Shown here piece after piece: positions 40,665 to 50,413 of a stretch of DNA of 64,000 nt. The notes below the pieces were generated by a model. It was not told the DNA's origin. It did no database searches and was given only the letters and a program-made list of their open reading frames with translations. The DNA is from Cytophagaceae bacterium (lineage in GTDB: Bacteria > Bacteroidota > Bacteroidia > Cytophagales > Spirosomataceae): NCBI GenBank assembly GCA_027491195.1, contig JAIXWQ010000012.1, positions 248,001-312,000 on the forward strand. Direction: 5' to 3'. Position numbers and translations under genes: made by a program. The first letter of the stretch is position 1. Every line of letters begins with the position of its first letter.

Positions 40665-42041
40665 CTAAGATAAGCTCAATTTTAAATCATTCAAAAGAAG
40701 ATCGATATCTCCAGCTCCCATCGTCACTAATAAGGCAGGTTTTTTATCCTCAATTACGTTAAGCAGGTCTGCCTTTGAGATCACCTGCTTGTTCTCCAGA
40801 TCGATTTTGCTCAATAACCAATCGGAAGTAACTCCCTCCATCGGAAGTTCGCGAGCCGGATAAATATCCAATAAATATAATTCGTCCGCAATCGCTAAGC
40901 TTTTTGCGAAGTCATCGATAAAATCTCTTGTTCTAGAGAATAAATGCGGTTGAAAAACGGCGGTAATTTTCACGCCCGGATAGAGCGCTCTCACTGAGTT
41001 TAAGCAAGCGGCGATTTCCGTCGGATGGTGTGCATAATCATCGATCATGACATGATCTGCTGATTCCACGTGGTATTCAAAGCGACGTTTTACTCCTAGG
41101 AAGGAGGAAATACCCAGCTTGATTTCTTCCCCTGTCACCCCCACCTGCATCGCTAAGGCAGCCGCAGCTAAGGCATTTTCAATGTTGTGAAAGCCTGGAA
41201 TACGCATCGGGATATCCTTCACCTCACCACCTGGGTATTTCATATCAAAAATCATTCGGTGGTCTTCAATGCGGATGTTGTGCGCTTGGAAATCTCCTTT
41301 GTCAATACCAAAAGTAGCATCGCCTATTTCAGAATGCAGGGTTAAGCCCTTTTTCTGGATAAAGAATCCATCTGCTTTGATTTGGTTGACGAATAATTGA
41401 AAACTTTCTAACACCGAATCTCCATCCCCATAAATGTCCAAGTGGTCTGCGTCTGTGGAAGTGACTACCGCAGCTTGCGGGTGAAGTGTTAAGAAGGAAC
41501 GATCGTATTCATCGGCCTCGACCACGCAGACGATATTTTCTTTCGACTGATTTGGGATAAAATTCGTGCCATAATTCACCGTGATGCCGCCTAGGAAGGC
41601 CGTCACGTTTTTACCTGCACTAATCAATAAATGGGTTAATAAAGACGAGGTTGTTGTTTTTCCATGCGTCCCTGCCACGGCTAGGGTAGGAATTTGTTGG
41701 GTAATCCAACCTAGGATTTCAGATCGTTTGTATAGTCGAATGCCTTTGCCTACCAAGTGATTCATTTCTACATGATCCTTCGGAATGGCAGGTGTGTAAA
41801 TAAATAAGCTGTGTTCAACGTCTTCTAGGCAGGCTTTCGGGATTAAATCAATGGAATCTTCATAGTGAATCTCCATTCCTTCTTCGGCTAATTTTTTTGT
41901 TAGCGGGCTCTCTGTCTTGTCGTATCCGGCCACGGGAAACCCGTTATGCAGAAACCAACGAGCGATGGCAGACATTCCGATTCCCCCAATTCCTAAGAAA
42001 TAGACTTGTTTTAAATCACTAAGGCTTAACTCTTTTTTCAT
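40665..42041 (-). CDS. murC: UDP-N-acetylmuramate--L-alanine ligase
   Basis: Adds L-Ala to UDP-MurNAc, the first peptide-forming step of peptidoglycan. The 458-residue protein has the N-terminal UDP-binding FLGIGGIGMSAIARW, the ATP loop AVAGTHGKTTTSSLL near residue 120, and conserved VVEADEYDRSFL, FQPHLFSRT and a late MGAGDID. It overlaps murG by 4 bases (ATGA) and is followed by ftsQ. Confidence 0.97.
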   Translation of the reverse strand: MKKELSLSDLKQVYFLGIGGIGMSAIARWFLHNGFPVAGYDKTESPLTKKLAEEGMEIHYEDSIDLIPKACLEDVEHSLFIYTPAIPKDHVEMNHLVGKGIRLYKRSEILGWITQQIPTLAVAGTHGKTTTSSLLTHLLISAGKNVTAFLGGITVNYGTNFIPNQSKENIVCVVEADEYDRSFLTLHPQAAVVTSTDADHLDIYGDGDSVLESFQLFVNQIKADGFFIQKKGLTLHSEIGDATFGIDKGDFQAHNIRIEDHRMIFDMKYPGGEVKDIPMRIPGFHNIENALAAAALAMQVGVTGEEIKLGISSFLGVKRRFEYHVESADHVMIDDYAHHPTEIAACLNSVRALYPGVKITAVFQPHLFSRTRDFIDDFAKSLAIADELYLLDIYPARELPMEGVTSDWLLSKIDLENKQVISKADLLNVIEDKKPALLVTMGAGDIDLLLNDLKLSLS

Positions 42042-43120
42042 GCGTGTAGAATGGATTGGGCTATTTCGTGTGCTGCGTTTGGCTTGGCTAAACGAAGACT
42101 GTTTTTTTCTAGGGTACTTACATCCGATTGTATGGCTTTCAGGGCCTCCGAAATCAATTGTTCTTTCACTTCTTCATCGCGAACGAGGATGGCGGCGTTT
42201 TGGGAAACGAGGCTTTTCGCATTTTCAGTTTGGTGATCCTCAGCTGCGCTAGGTAGAGGCACTAAAATACTTGCTTTGCCTAATAGGCATATTTCCGAAA
42301 CGGAAGAGGCGCCAGCTCTCGAGATAACTAGATCGGCCATCGCGTAGGCTAAGTCCATTTCGTAGATGAAAGCGGAAACGTAAGCGCTTGAAAATCCTTC
42401 AGTTGCCTTTTTTGCTGTCGATTCGAAGGCAATACCGGTCTGCCAAATCACCTGAACACCTGCCTCCCGTAAACGATCTAATCCGGCCAATATTCCCTGA
42501 TTGATGGTTCTGGCCCCTTGGCTTCCACCAATAATTAAAATCGTTTTAACGGCTGGATCTAAGTGAAAGTGAGCCGCAGCCTGTTCTCTCTTTCCAACTG
42601 ATTCAAGTAAATCTTTTCGTACCGGATTACCGCTTAAGGTAATTTTCTGTGCGGGGAAGAATCTTTCCATGCCTGGGTAGGCCACGAAAATGTGCTCCGC
42701 TTTGCTGGCTAGCGCTTTATTGGTAATTCCAGCAAAGGAATTTTGTTCTTGTATAAAATAGGGGATACCTAAGAAACGGGCAGCCAACAGAAGTGGTCCT
42801 GAAGCATATCCTCCCACTCCCACGGCCACATCGGGTTTAAAATCTTTCAGGATTTTGGCAGACAAAAATAGACTCTTAGCTAGTTTGAAAGGGAAGAAAA
42901 TATTCTTCCAAACTTGGGTTCTCTGAATTCCCACGATAGGTAAGCCAATGATTTTGAATCCGGCTTTCGGTACTTTTTCCATCTCCATCTTTCCCTCTGC
43001 ACCAACGAATAAAAATTCGAGGCTAGGATCGATTTCCTTCATGGCATTCGCGATAGAAATGGCAGGGTAAATATGTCCACCTGTTCCTCCTCCAGAAATA
43101 ATGACACGTTTAATCGACAT
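42038..43120 (-). CDS. murG: UDP-GlcNAc:undecaprenyl-PP-MurNAc-pentapeptide GlcNAc transferase
   Basis: Makes lipid II from lipid I at the inner face of the membrane. The 360-residue GT28 protein has the first Gly loop (ISGGGTGGHIYPAISIA), the second loop (GVGGYASGP), and the donor-domain block IGGSQGARTIN. The UDP-GlcNAc site ISRAGASSVSE and a final PSAAEDHQTENAKSL follow. The start overlaps the ftsW stop by one base. Confidence 0.97.
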   Translation of the reverse strand: MSIKRVIISGGGTGGHIYPAISIANAMKEIDPSLEFLFVGAEGKMEMEKVPKAGFKIIGLPIVGIQRTQVWKNIFFPFKLAKSLFLSAKILKDFKPDVAVGVGGYASGPLLLAARFLGIPYFIQEQNSFAGITNKALASKAEHIFVAYPGMERFFPAQKITLSGNPVRKDLLESVGKREQAAAHFHLDPAVKTILIIGGSQGARTINQGILAGLDRLREAGVQVIWQTGIAFESTAKKATEGFSSAYVSAFIYEMDLAYAMADLVISRAGASSVSEICLLGKASILVPLPSAAEDHQTENAKSLVSQNAAILVRDEEVKEQLISEALKAIQSDVSTLEKNSLRLAKPNAAHEIAQSILHA

Positions 43121-44292
43121 TAGGCTACAAAAGGTTGTGCAGGTTCAGGATCTTTATCTTTACTCACGGCTAAAATCAGACCTATACTAATGGCGGTAAA
43201 AATCAGGGAAGTACCTCCGGCAGAAATCATCGGCATCGGTTGTCCCGTTACCGGACCCGCATCGACTGCTACGAGCATGTTAATAAAAGCCTGGAAGACA
43301 ATCGAGAAAGTTAAGCCGGCAGATAATAATCCCCCAAAAGGCTTGTTACTGTATTGTATGGCCTTCGCCCCTCGGTACATGAAAATCAGAAACAGCAGCG
43401 GAATGGCAAGGCCACCTACGATGCCATATTCTTCAATAATAATGGCATATACGAAATCGGATTCCGCTTGAGAAAGGATGTAGCGTTGTTGACTTTTTCC
43501 GGGACCTTTCGGGTGAATGGCTCCTGTGGCAATGGCATATAAACTTCGCGTGATTTGGTAATCCTCGTTCTTCGCTTTGTTTACTTTCGTTTCATTCTTG
43601 CCAATACGCTGGATGTAGTTTTCGATACGGGTTTTTACGGTTTGGGCTCTTTGACCAATTCCTAAACCTACAACACTCACCCCTAATAGGGCGACTACAA
43701 TAATAATAAGATAGATTTTACTCGCTGGAACTCGTCCAAAAAACATCAGAATAATACTCGTCAAGAAAATTAGAATACTCGTCGAAAAGTTCGAGAGCAT
43801 GATCAAGAAACAGGAGATACCTATTTTAAACAAAATTCTGAAAAAGGAAACCCAAGTATACGCTTCAGGATCTGCCTGTTTTGAGGAAAAATCCTTCGCT
43901 AGACTCGTAATAAGGCATAATTTCACCATATCAGAAGGCATAAAAGAGATAGGCCCTAGATTTACCCAGCGATTTGCACCCCCCTTAGTCGCCCCAAAAA
44001 CATAGGCCACCATCACTAATCCCCAAGACAAAAACAGCGCTAAATCACTAAACTTCGCCACTCGGCTATAATTCGATTTAGAGAAATAGGACATCAAATA
44101 AAAGGAGATTCCTAGGATTACCAAGGTCTTAATGAAACTCGAAAGTGGCTCGAAAGGGCCATCCATCGTCAACTTCGCTTTAGCGGAGAACTGAATCAAT
44201 AAACCAAACGCGTTCAAAATAAACACGATCAACCAAATCTTATAATCCCCTTTCAGGTGCTCTTGAAAAAAGGCTCTGATTTTACTATCCAT
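43120..44292 (-). CDS. ftsW: SEDS-family septal peptidoglycan polymerase FtsW
   Basis: A 390-residue protein with about ten membrane helices. SEDS features include GGANRWVNLGP after helix 3-4, PSDMVKLCLI, the large periplasmic loop containing KGPGKSQQRYILSQAESDFVY with the catalytic-type Asp, and the C-terminal GQPMPMISAGGTSL. Within a division cluster it is FtsW and not RodA. It polymerises glycan strands at the septum with a partner PBP, which is not in this window. It overlaps murD by 8 bases. Confidence 0.94.
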   Translation of the reverse strand: MDSKIRAFFQEHLKGDYKIWLIVFILNAFGLLIQFSAKAKLTMDGPFEPLSSFIKTLVILGISFYLMSYFSKSNYSRVAKFSDLALFLSWGLVMVAYVFGATKGGANRWVNLGPISFMPSDMVKLCLITSLAKDFSSKQADPEAYTWVSFFRILFKIGISCFLIMLSNFSTSILIFLTSIILMFFGRVPASKIYLIIIVVALLGVSVVGLGIGQRAQTVKTRIENYIQRIGKNETKVNKAKNEDYQITRSLYAIATGAIHPKGPGKSQQRYILSQAESDFVYAIIIEEYGIVGGLAIPLLFLIFMYRGAKAIQYSNKPFGGLLSAGLTFSIVFQAFINMLVAVDAGPVTGQPMPMISAGGTSLIFTAISIGLILAVSKDKDPEPAQPFVA

Positions 44293-45610
44293 GGATTAAG
44301 CGCTTAACGGTGTTTTTAAATTGATCTCCTCGATCCTCGTAGTTCTTAAATAAATCAAAACTTGCACAGGCAGGGGAAAGTAAAACCACATCTCCATTTG
44401 TGGCCCATTCTTTTGCCTTAATCACCGCATCCTCTAACGAATCAGTGGCAAAAAGCTGAGGAACGCTGGATCCGAAATGATGCTTCAATTTTTCGTTATC
44501 CGTGCCTAGGCAAATTAATCCTTTCACCTTTTCTTTCACTAATGGGTCTAAGACTTCGTATTCATTGCCTTTATCCACACCCCCCATGATTAAAATTAAG
44601 GGTTGCTGATAGCTATTAAGAGCATAAAATACGGCATCTACATTCGTTGCCTTGGAATCATTGATAAACTCCACTCCATTCCAGTTGCCACAGGACTCTA
44701 ATCGGTGCGGAGCATTTTCAAAGAAGGGAAGAGACGCTAAAATTTGGGCATAAGAAACACCAGCCTCATGTGCCGCTAACATAGCCACAGACATGTTGAT
44801 GGCATTATGCGGTCCTTTTAGTGGCGCATCCGTTAAAAGTAGTTCCGCCCCATCAAACTGAATCTTATCGGATGTAATGTAGGCATCAGCTGGCCCGTTG
44901 AAACTAACTCGTTTTATGGCAGCTGAAGAAGGTATTTGGTTAAGATTAGCTGTAATAACTTCATCATCTGTCCAAAAAATGCAAGACGTGTGAGCGTCTG
45001 CGTTTTGGAAGATTCTAAACTTCGAAGCGATGTAATTCTCAAATTTATATTCGTAGCGATCTAAATGATCGGGTGTGATATTCAATAAAACAGCCACATC
45101 TGGCTTGAATTCAAAGCAGCGGTCTAATTGGAAGCTGGAAATCTCTAGAACGTAGATATCGTGCTTGTTTTCCATCACTTGCTTTGCAAAACTTTGGCCT
45201 ATATTTCCGGCTAAGCCTACCTTTAATCCAGCTGATTTCAAGAAATGATACGTTAACAGGGTAGTGGTCGTTTTTCCATTCGATCCGGTGATGGCCACTA
45301 ATTTCGCTTTTGTATAGCGCGAGGCAAATTCAATTTCAGAAACAAGTGAGATTCCTTTAGCTTTGATGGCCTTAACGATATCGGTTTTCTCTGGAATTCC
45401 AGGGCTGATGATGATTTCTTGAGAGCCTAAGATGCGGTCCATGGTATGACCTCCAGTCTCGAATTCAATCTGATTTTCGCGTAGCGTATCTTGATAGGTC
45501 GGCTTCAGTATTCCTGCATCAGACAAAAACACTTCAAATCCCTTTGATTTAGCTAATAAGGCGGCTCCTACGCCACTTTCTCCTCCACCTAAGATGCTGA
45601 TTAATGCCAT
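44285..45610 (-). CDS. murD: UDP-N-acetylmuramoyl-L-alanine--D-glutamate ligase
   Basis: Adds D-Glu to UDP-MurNAc-L-Ala. The 441-residue protein starts MALISILGGGESGVGAALLA. It has the ATP loop AITGSNGKTTTTLLTY (about 107-122), LNITPDHLDRY, NDSKATNVDA and SPACASFDLFKNYEDRG, all typical MurD. ATG 45610 is preferred to an in-frame TTG 11 codons upstream. It is the first gene of the block here; mraY and murE, which usually precede it, are absent, and the ribosomal/tsf operon with its terminator lies upstream. Confidence 0.96.
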   Translation of the reverse strand: MALISILGGGESGVGAALLAKSKGFEVFLSDAGILKPTYQDTLRENQIEFETGGHTMDRILGSQEIIISPGIPEKTDIVKAIKAKGISLVSEIEFASRYTKAKLVAITGSNGKTTTTLLTYHFLKSAGLKVGLAGNIGQSFAKQVMENKHDIYVLEISSFQLDRCFEFKPDVAVLLNITPDHLDRYEYKFENYIASKFRIFQNADAHTSCIFWTDDEVITANLNQIPSSAAIKRVSFNGPADAYITSDKIQFDGAELLLTDAPLKGPHNAINMSVAMLAAHEAGVSYAQILASLPFFENAPHRLESCGNWNGVEFINDSKATNVDAVFYALNSYQQPLILIMGGVDKGNEYEVLDPLVKEKVKGLICLGTDNEKLKHHFGSSVPQLFATDSLEDAVIKAKEWATNGDVVLLSPACASFDLFKNYEDRGDQFKNTVKRLIHG

Positions 45611-45710
45611 TCGTGCGTTGAAATTTTCGGAAATTGAATTCAACTACAAGTTAGAAAATGTCCCGCATTCTATCAACTCAAAATGAGCAACTGGCTAGAA
45701 TTTTAATGAC

Positions 45711-45741
45711 AAAAAAAAGACCCACCGTTTCGGGTGGGTCT
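45711..45741 (-). terminator. intrinsic terminator after tsf
   Basis: On the minus strand AGACCCACC, loop CGAAAC, GGTGGGTCT, then T8: a 9-bp GC-rich stem followed by a long T run. It lies 22 bases after the tsf stop and separates the ribosomal operon from murD. Confidence 0.9.
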
Positions 45742-45762
45742 TTCTTGAAAATTCGAGTCGAA

Positions 45763-46596
45763 TTAAACCAAAGCAATACGCTTGAACGATGAAATCGTTA
45801 AGCCTTTTTGCGTTTGCTCTAATAATTGACGAATCGTGATCGATGAGTCTTTTACGAATTGTTGGTTCAATAAAGTAGATTCTTTGTAGAACTTCTCTAA
45901 TTTACCTACCGCAATTTTCTCTAACATCGCCTCAGGCTTACCTTCTTGACGTGCTTGATCTTTCCCGATTTCGATTTCTCTTTCGATTGTCTCCGCATCT
46001 ACGCCATCCTTGTCTAAAGCGACAGGCTTCATAGCTGTGATTTGCATCGCGATATCTTTACCTACTTCAGATACGTCTACTCCTTGAACGTTTTCGAATG
46101 CTACTAAAACACCGATTTTGTTGTTAGAGTGAATGTAAGAAACCACTTTCTCAGCTGATACGTTTTCGTAAGCTGCTAACGTGATTTTCTCTCCAATTTT
46201 ACCAGTAAGCTCGATGATGTGACCTTCTACTGAACGTCCATCTGCTAATGGCTCAGCTAATAAATCATGCGCTGAAGGAGCGTGAGACGCTGCTGCTTTG
46301 TCAATGATTGTTTTCGCTAAGTTATTGAAGTCAGCTACTTTAGAAACTGGCTCAGTTTCACAAGCTAAAGCGATTAATTTACCGTTTGAGTGATCCGCAT
46401 TAAGTGCTACTAAAACAACACCTTCATTTGTTTCATTGTCCGCGCGTTTTGCTGCCACTTTTTGACCTGCTTTGCGAAGGATATCTACTGCTGCTTCGAA
46501 GTCACCATTGGCTTCAGTCAAAGCTTTCTTGCAATCCATCATTCCCGCGCCAGTCATTTGGCGTAACTTATTAACGTCTGCTGCTGTAATTGACAT
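45763..46596 (-). CDS. tsf: elongation factor Ts
   Basis: The nucleotide exchange factor for EF-Tu. The 277-residue protein has the N-terminal UBA-like MTGAGMMDCKKALTEANGDF and the second signature EGVVLVALNADHSNGKLIAL. The core ends in VLLNQQFV-like TLLNQQFVKDSSIT. It is the last gene of rplM-rpsI-rpsB-tsf, 11 bases after rpsB. It is followed by a strong terminator. Confidence 0.97.
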   Translation of the reverse strand: MSITAADVNKLRQMTGAGMMDCKKALTEANGDFEAAVDILRKAGQKVAAKRADNETNEGVVLVALNADHSNGKLIALACETEPVSKVADFNNLAKTIIDKAAASHAPSAHDLLAEPLADGRSVEGHIIELTGKIGEKITLAAYENVSAEKVVSYIHSNNKIGVLVAFENVQGVDVSEVGKDIAMQITAMKPVALDKDGVDAETIEREIEIGKDQARQEGKPEAMLEKIAVGKLEKFYKESTLLNQQFVKDSSITIRQLLEQTQKGLTISSFKRIALV

Positions 46597-46607
46597 GTTA
46601 TGAATAT

Positions 46608-47417
46608 TTATTCTTGTTCTGCTTCTTTTTCGTATTTAGCCGCTACCTTAGCTGCCTCTTGTGAATCGTCATCCGCTGCTTTTTTAGCTTCCACTTCTTC
46701 CGCCTCACGAGCATCATCCTTATCTTGCTTTCTTTCAGCTAAACCTTCTTCGATCGCTTTAGAAATAGCTGTGATGATGATAGATATAGACTTGTAAGCA
46801 TCATCATTCGCTGGGATTGGGTAGTCAACTAAGTCTGGGTTAGAGTTTGTATCACACATAGCGAAAACTGGGATACCTAATTTCTTAGCCTCAGAAACCG
46901 CGATGTGCTCACGCTTCACGTCTACTACGAATAAAGCCGCAGGAAGACGAGTTAAGTCAGTGATACCACCTAACACACGCTTTAATTTTTCTTCTTCACG
47001 AGTTAACATTAAACGCTCACGCTTAGCGATTGTCTTCACGATAACTTCGTCTTTTAACATTTTATCAATGCTAGACATCTTCTTGATAGACTTACGTACA
47101 GTCGCGAAGTTTGTCAACATACCACCTAACCAACGGTCAGTTACGTACGGCATTTTTAATTTATCTGCTTCTGTAGTCACAATTTCTTGTGCTTGCTTTT
47201 TCGTTGCAACGAACATTACCTTACGGCCTGAACGTACAATCGAGCGAAGAGCTGCTGAAGCTTCTTCTAAAGAAGAGATAGTTTTATTTAGATCAATGAT
47301 GTGGATACCATTTTTCTCCATAAAGATGTATGGAGCCATTTTAGGATCCCACTTACGAGTCAAGTGACCGAAGTGAACGCCTGCGTCAAGCAAGTCGTTG
47401 TAGCTTAATTGTGCCAT
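46608..47417 (-). CDS. rpsB: 30S ribosomal protein S2
   Basis: A 269-residue S2 protein: [19 protein letters not shown] at the N-terminus, then [28 protein letters not shown] and the [20 protein letters not shown] block. The C-terminus is an acidic/Ala/Lys-rich extension of about 45 residues beyond the conserved core, common in Bacteroidota. It is co-transcribed with rpsI (78-base gap) and tsf. Confidence 0.97.
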   Translation of the reverse strand: MAQLSYNDLLDAGVHFGHLTRKWDPKMAPYIFMEKNGIHIIDLNKTISSLEEASAALRSIVRSGRKVMFVATKKQAQEIVTTEADKLKMPYVTDRWLGGMLTNFATVRKSIKKMSSIDKMLKDEVIVKTIAKRERLMLTREEEKLKRVLGGITDLTRLPAALFVVDVKREHIAVSEAKKLGIPVFAMCDTNSNPDLVDYPIPANDDAYKSISIIITAISKAIEEGLAERKQDKDDAREAEEVEAKKAADDDSQEAAKVAAKYEKEAEQE

Positions 47418-47495
47418 TTTGGTTGTTTAAAAATGTGAATAATAAAAAGGTGGAAAAGGCATCGGCAACAGACAAGCCTTTTCCACGAACAAATC

Positions 47496-47885
47496 TTAAC
47501 GCTTGGAGAACTGGAATCTCTTACGAGCTTTCGCACGTCCTGGTTTCTTACGCTCCACCATACGTGGGTCACGAGTTAAGAAGCCTTCTTTTTTCAAAGG
47601 AGAACGTAATTCTGCATCTTGCGTTTGAAGTGCACGTGAAATCGCCATACGAAGCGCTTCAGCTTGCCCTTTGATACCACCGCCATCTACGTTAGCTGTT
47701 ACATCAAATGAACCTACTGTGTTCGTTAAAGCGAAAGGTTGATTAACAACAATCTGAAGAATTTCAGATGGGAAGTAATCAGCTAATACACGGCCGTTGA
47801 TTTTAATCTGGCCTTTACCTGGTGTCATAGAAATACGAGCTACTGCCGTCTTTCTTCTACCGATTTTACTTGTTATTTCTGCCAT
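47496..47885 (-). CDS. rpsI: 30S ribosomal protein S9
   Basis: A 129-residue S9 protein. It has the N-terminal [18 protein letters not shown], the middle [19 protein letters not shown] and the terminal [17 protein letters not shown], whose final basic residues contact P-site tRNA. It follows rplM after 14 bases. Confidence 0.98.
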   Translation of the reverse strand: MAEITSKIGRRKTAVARISMTPGKGQIKINGRVLADYFPSEILQIVVNQPFALTNTVGSFDVTANVDGGGIKGQAEALRMAISRALQTQDAELRSPLKKEGFLTRDPRMVERKKPGRAKARKRFQFSKR

Positions 47886-47899
47886 TTTCTTAGTGTCCG

Positions 47900-48343
47900 T
47901 TAAAACTTAATTTCTTTTGGTTGTTGAGCTGCGTGTGGATGTTCAGATCCTGCATAAACGAATAGGTTGTTGAATAATTCACGACCTAAACGATTTTTAG
48001 GTAACATACCTTTCACCGCTGATTCTACAACACCTCTTGGGTTCTTAATTAAAACCTCACGTGGAGTTGCGAAACGTTGACCACCTGGGTAACCCGTGTG
48101 ACGGATATACACCTTGTCTGTCATTTTCTTACCAGTTAAGCGAATTTTGTCCGCGTTGATAACGATAACTTGATCGCCACAATCAACGTGTGGAGTGTAA
48201 GAAGGCTTGTGCTTTCCACGAATAATTTTCGCAATTTCAGAACAAACACGTCCCAAAACTTGATTTTCAGCATCTACAACAAACCAAGCTTTCTGTACAG
48301 TAGCTTTGTTTGCGGAGATGGTTTTGTAACTTAAAGTATCCAC
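47900..48343 (-). CDS. rplM: 50S ribosomal protein L13
   Basis: A 147-residue L13 protein: [36 protein letters not shown] and [21 protein letters not shown] are diagnostic. The start codon appears to be GTG at 48343, since no ATG occurs upstream in frame or in the first codons. It heads the rplM-rpsI-rpsB-tsf operon and has a leader of about 110 bases after a full-consensus promoter. Confidence 0.96.
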   Translation of the reverse strand: MDTLSYKTISANKATVQKAWFVVDAENQVLGRVCSEIAKIIRGKHKPSYTPHVDCGDQVIVINADKIRLTGKKMTDKVYIRHTGYPGGQRFATPREVLIKNPRGVVESAVKGMLPKNRLGRELFNNLFVYAGSEHPHAAQQPKEIKF

Positions 48344-48459
48344 TTGTTTATAATTTAACTGTTTGAATCGTTTCCACCTAGACCACGGAATTTGTCTAAA
48401 GGAATTGATTATGACCTATTTTATCTTTCAAACGGGCATTCAATCGAAAAATGGGAGTG

Positions 48460-48490
48460 CAAATTTATAAAATCTTGATTTGATATGCAA
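48460..48490 (-). promoter_or_regulatory. promoter of rplM operon (TTG-N20-TAAATTTG)
   Basis: On the minus strand TTG (48490-48488) and TAAATTTG (48467-48460) are separated by 20 bases, a full consensus match. Transcription would start near 48455, leaving a leader of roughly 110 bases before the GTG of rplM. Confidence 0.78.
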
Positions 48491-48516
48491 GTGCTTAATT
48501 GAAAATGTTTTAGAAC

Positions 48517-48546
48517 AAAAAAAGGAGACCAGCTGGCCTCCTTTTT
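48517..48546 (-). terminator. intrinsic terminator after accC
   Basis: On the minus strand AAAAAGGAGGCC, loop AGCT, GGTCTCCTTTTT with one mismatch in the stem, then further T. It lies about 20 bases after the accC stop and marks the end of the DUF177-to-accC operon. Confidence 0.8.
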
Positions 48547-48566
48547 CTATCCCTAAAACAGGAAAA

Positions 48567-49910
48567 TTATAAGTCACTCAAATCGAAACTTTCCATGAAA
48601 GCTGTTGTGAATTGACCCGACTTGAACGTAGGATCATCCATCAACTTAATGTGGAATGGAATCGTTGTTTTGATACCCTCGATCACGAACTCTTGTAAGG
48701 CACGCTTCATGCGAAGTAAAACTTCTTCGCGGCTTTGGCCTGAAACGATTACTTTCGCAATCATCGAATCGTAATTCGGTGGAATCGTGTAGCCAGAATA
48801 GACGTGTGAGTCAATACGAACCCCGTGACCGCCGGGAAGGTGAAGATTCGTGATCTTACCCGGAGATGGACGGAAACCGTTCGCTGGATCTTCCGCGTTA
48901 ATACGGCACTCTAAAGCGAATAATTTAGGGAAGTAGTTTTGGCCTGAGATAGGAATCCCTGCTGCCACTTTGATTTGCTCCTTAATGAGGTCAAAATCAG
49001 TTACTTCTTCCGTAATCGGGTGCTCTACTTGGATACGGGTATTCATCTCCATAAAGTAGAAATCCCCGTTTTTATCTACTAAAAACTCGATTGTACCCGC
49101 GCCTTCGTAACCGATGGCTGTAGCACCTGCGATTGCCGCTTCTCCCATTTTCTTGCGCAATTCTTCCGAAAGGGCAGGGGAAGGAGTTTCTTCACATAGT
49201 TTTTGGTGACGACGTTGGATTGAGCAATCGCGTTCTGATAAGTGACAAGCTTTGCCAAACTTATCGCCCACGATTTGGATCTCAATGTGACGAGGCTCTT
49301 CCACGAATTTCTCCATGTACATCGCATCGTTTCCAAAAGCCGCCGCAGATTCCATCTTCGCATCTTCCCATAATTTGTCGAATTCCGACTCCTCACGGAT
49401 GATACGCATCCCACGTCCACCACCACCAGCCGTAGCTTTGATGATCACCGGGTATTTAATGGCTTTCGCTAATTCTTTCGCTTCCTCTACGGTGTCGATT
49501 AAGCCGTCTGAACCCGGAATAACGGGTACACCTGCACGCTTCATCGTCTCTTTCGCTGTCGCTTTGTCCCCCATCGAATTAATCATATCCGCCGAAGCCC
49601 CAATGAATTTAATCCCGTGTTCAGAACAAATACGCGAGAATTCTGCATTCTCAGAAAGGAAACCGTATCCTGGGTGAATCGCATCCGCACCAGTAACTTC
49701 TGCTGCCGAAATAATCGCCGGAATACTCAAATAGGATTGTCTGCTGGGCGGAGGTCCGATACAAACGGCCTCATCCGCAAAGCGAACGTGTAAACTATCG
49801 CGATCGGCGGTAGAGAAAACGGCCACCGTTTTGATGCCCATCTCCTTGCAAGTCCGAATAATACGCAAGGCAATTTCCCCGCGATTCGCTATTAATATCT
49901 TTTTAAACAT
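48567..49910 (-). CDS. accC: acetyl-CoA carboxylase, biotin carboxylase subunit
   Basis: ATP-dependent carboxylation of biotin on AccB. The 447-residue ATP-grasp protein has [19 protein letters not shown], the Gly-rich ATP loop [12 protein letters not shown], the EEPRHIEIQ block, [11 protein letters not shown] and the catalytic [15 protein letters not shown] with its active Arg. Length and domains are standard. It follows accB after 3 bases and ends the operon. Confidence 0.97.
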   Translation of the reverse strand: MFKKILIANRGEIALRIIRTCKEMGIKTVAVFSTADRDSLHVRFADEAVCIGPPPSRQSYLSIPAIISAAEVTGADAIHPGYGFLSENAEFSRICSEHGIKFIGASADMINSMGDKATAKETMKRAGVPVIPGSDGLIDTVEEAKELAKAIKYPVIIKATAGGGGRGMRIIREESEFDKLWEDAKMESAAAFGNDAMYMEKFVEEPRHIEIQIVGDKFGKACHLSERDCSIQRRHQKLCEETPSPALSEELRKKMGEAAIAGATAIGYEGAGTIEFLVDKNGDFYFMEMNTRIQVEHPITEEVTDFDLIKEQIKVAAGIPISGQNYFPKLFALECRINAEDPANGFRPSPGKITNLHLPGGHGVRIDSHVYSGYTIPPNYDSMIAKVIVSGQSREEVLLRMKRALQEFVIEGIKTTIPFHIKLMDDPTFKSGQFTTAFMESFDLSDL

Positions 49911-49913
49911 AGA

Positions 49914-50378
49914 TTACGCTTTTTCAACCAAGAATAAGGGTTGATCAAATTCTACTGGACTAGCATTATCAACTAAGATTTTAACGATCTTTCCAGAGAT
50001 TTCTGAATCGATTTCGTTAAACAATTTCATCGCTTCGATCACACAAACCGTTTTACCTGGAGCGATTTCTGTTCCTACTTCTACGAAGTTATCCTTATCT
50101 GGACCTGGCGCACGGTAGAACGTACCGATCATAGGTGACTTAACGGTATATAAGTTATCAGCTACCGGTGCAGGTGCTGCTGGAGCTGCTGGCGCCGCTG
50201 CTGCCGGAGCTGCTGCTACTGGAGCCGCCGCTGGTGCTGCAGAAACGACACTTACTACGGGTGCTGCTTCCCCGTGTTTCTTAACAGAAACTTTTAAACC
50301 TTCTGTTTCGATGCTAACCTCTGCTAGTGGAGATTTCGCGATATAATCGAGTAATCGTTGAATTTCTTTAGTATCCAT
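49914..50378 (-). CDS. accB: acetyl-CoA carboxylase biotin carboxyl carrier protein
   Basis: A 154-residue carrier with a helical N-terminus, a long Ala/Pro-rich flexible linker (about 45-72) and a biotinyl domain. The biotin attachment site is EAMKLFNEI (K118), and SPMIGTFYRAPGP is the thumb region typical of acetyl-CoA carboxylase. It follows efp after 35 bases and precedes accC. Confidence 0.96.
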   Translation of the reverse strand: MDTKEIQRLLDYIAKSPLAEVSIETEGLKVSVKKHGEAAPVVSVVSAAPAAAPVAAAPAAAAPAAPAAPAPVADNLYTVKSPMIGTFYRAPGPDKDNFVEVGTEIAPGKTVCVIEAMKLFNEIDSEISGKIVKILVDNASPVEFDQPLFLVEKA

Positions 50379-50413
50379 TCTTTTTGTTAATTAAGCGCTA
50401 CAAAGGTAGCTAA

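Noticed and set aside
50160-50260. Repetitive GCTGCT/GCACCG-rich stretch in accB
   Set aside because: It is the normal Ala/Pro linker between the N-terminus and the biotinyl domain.
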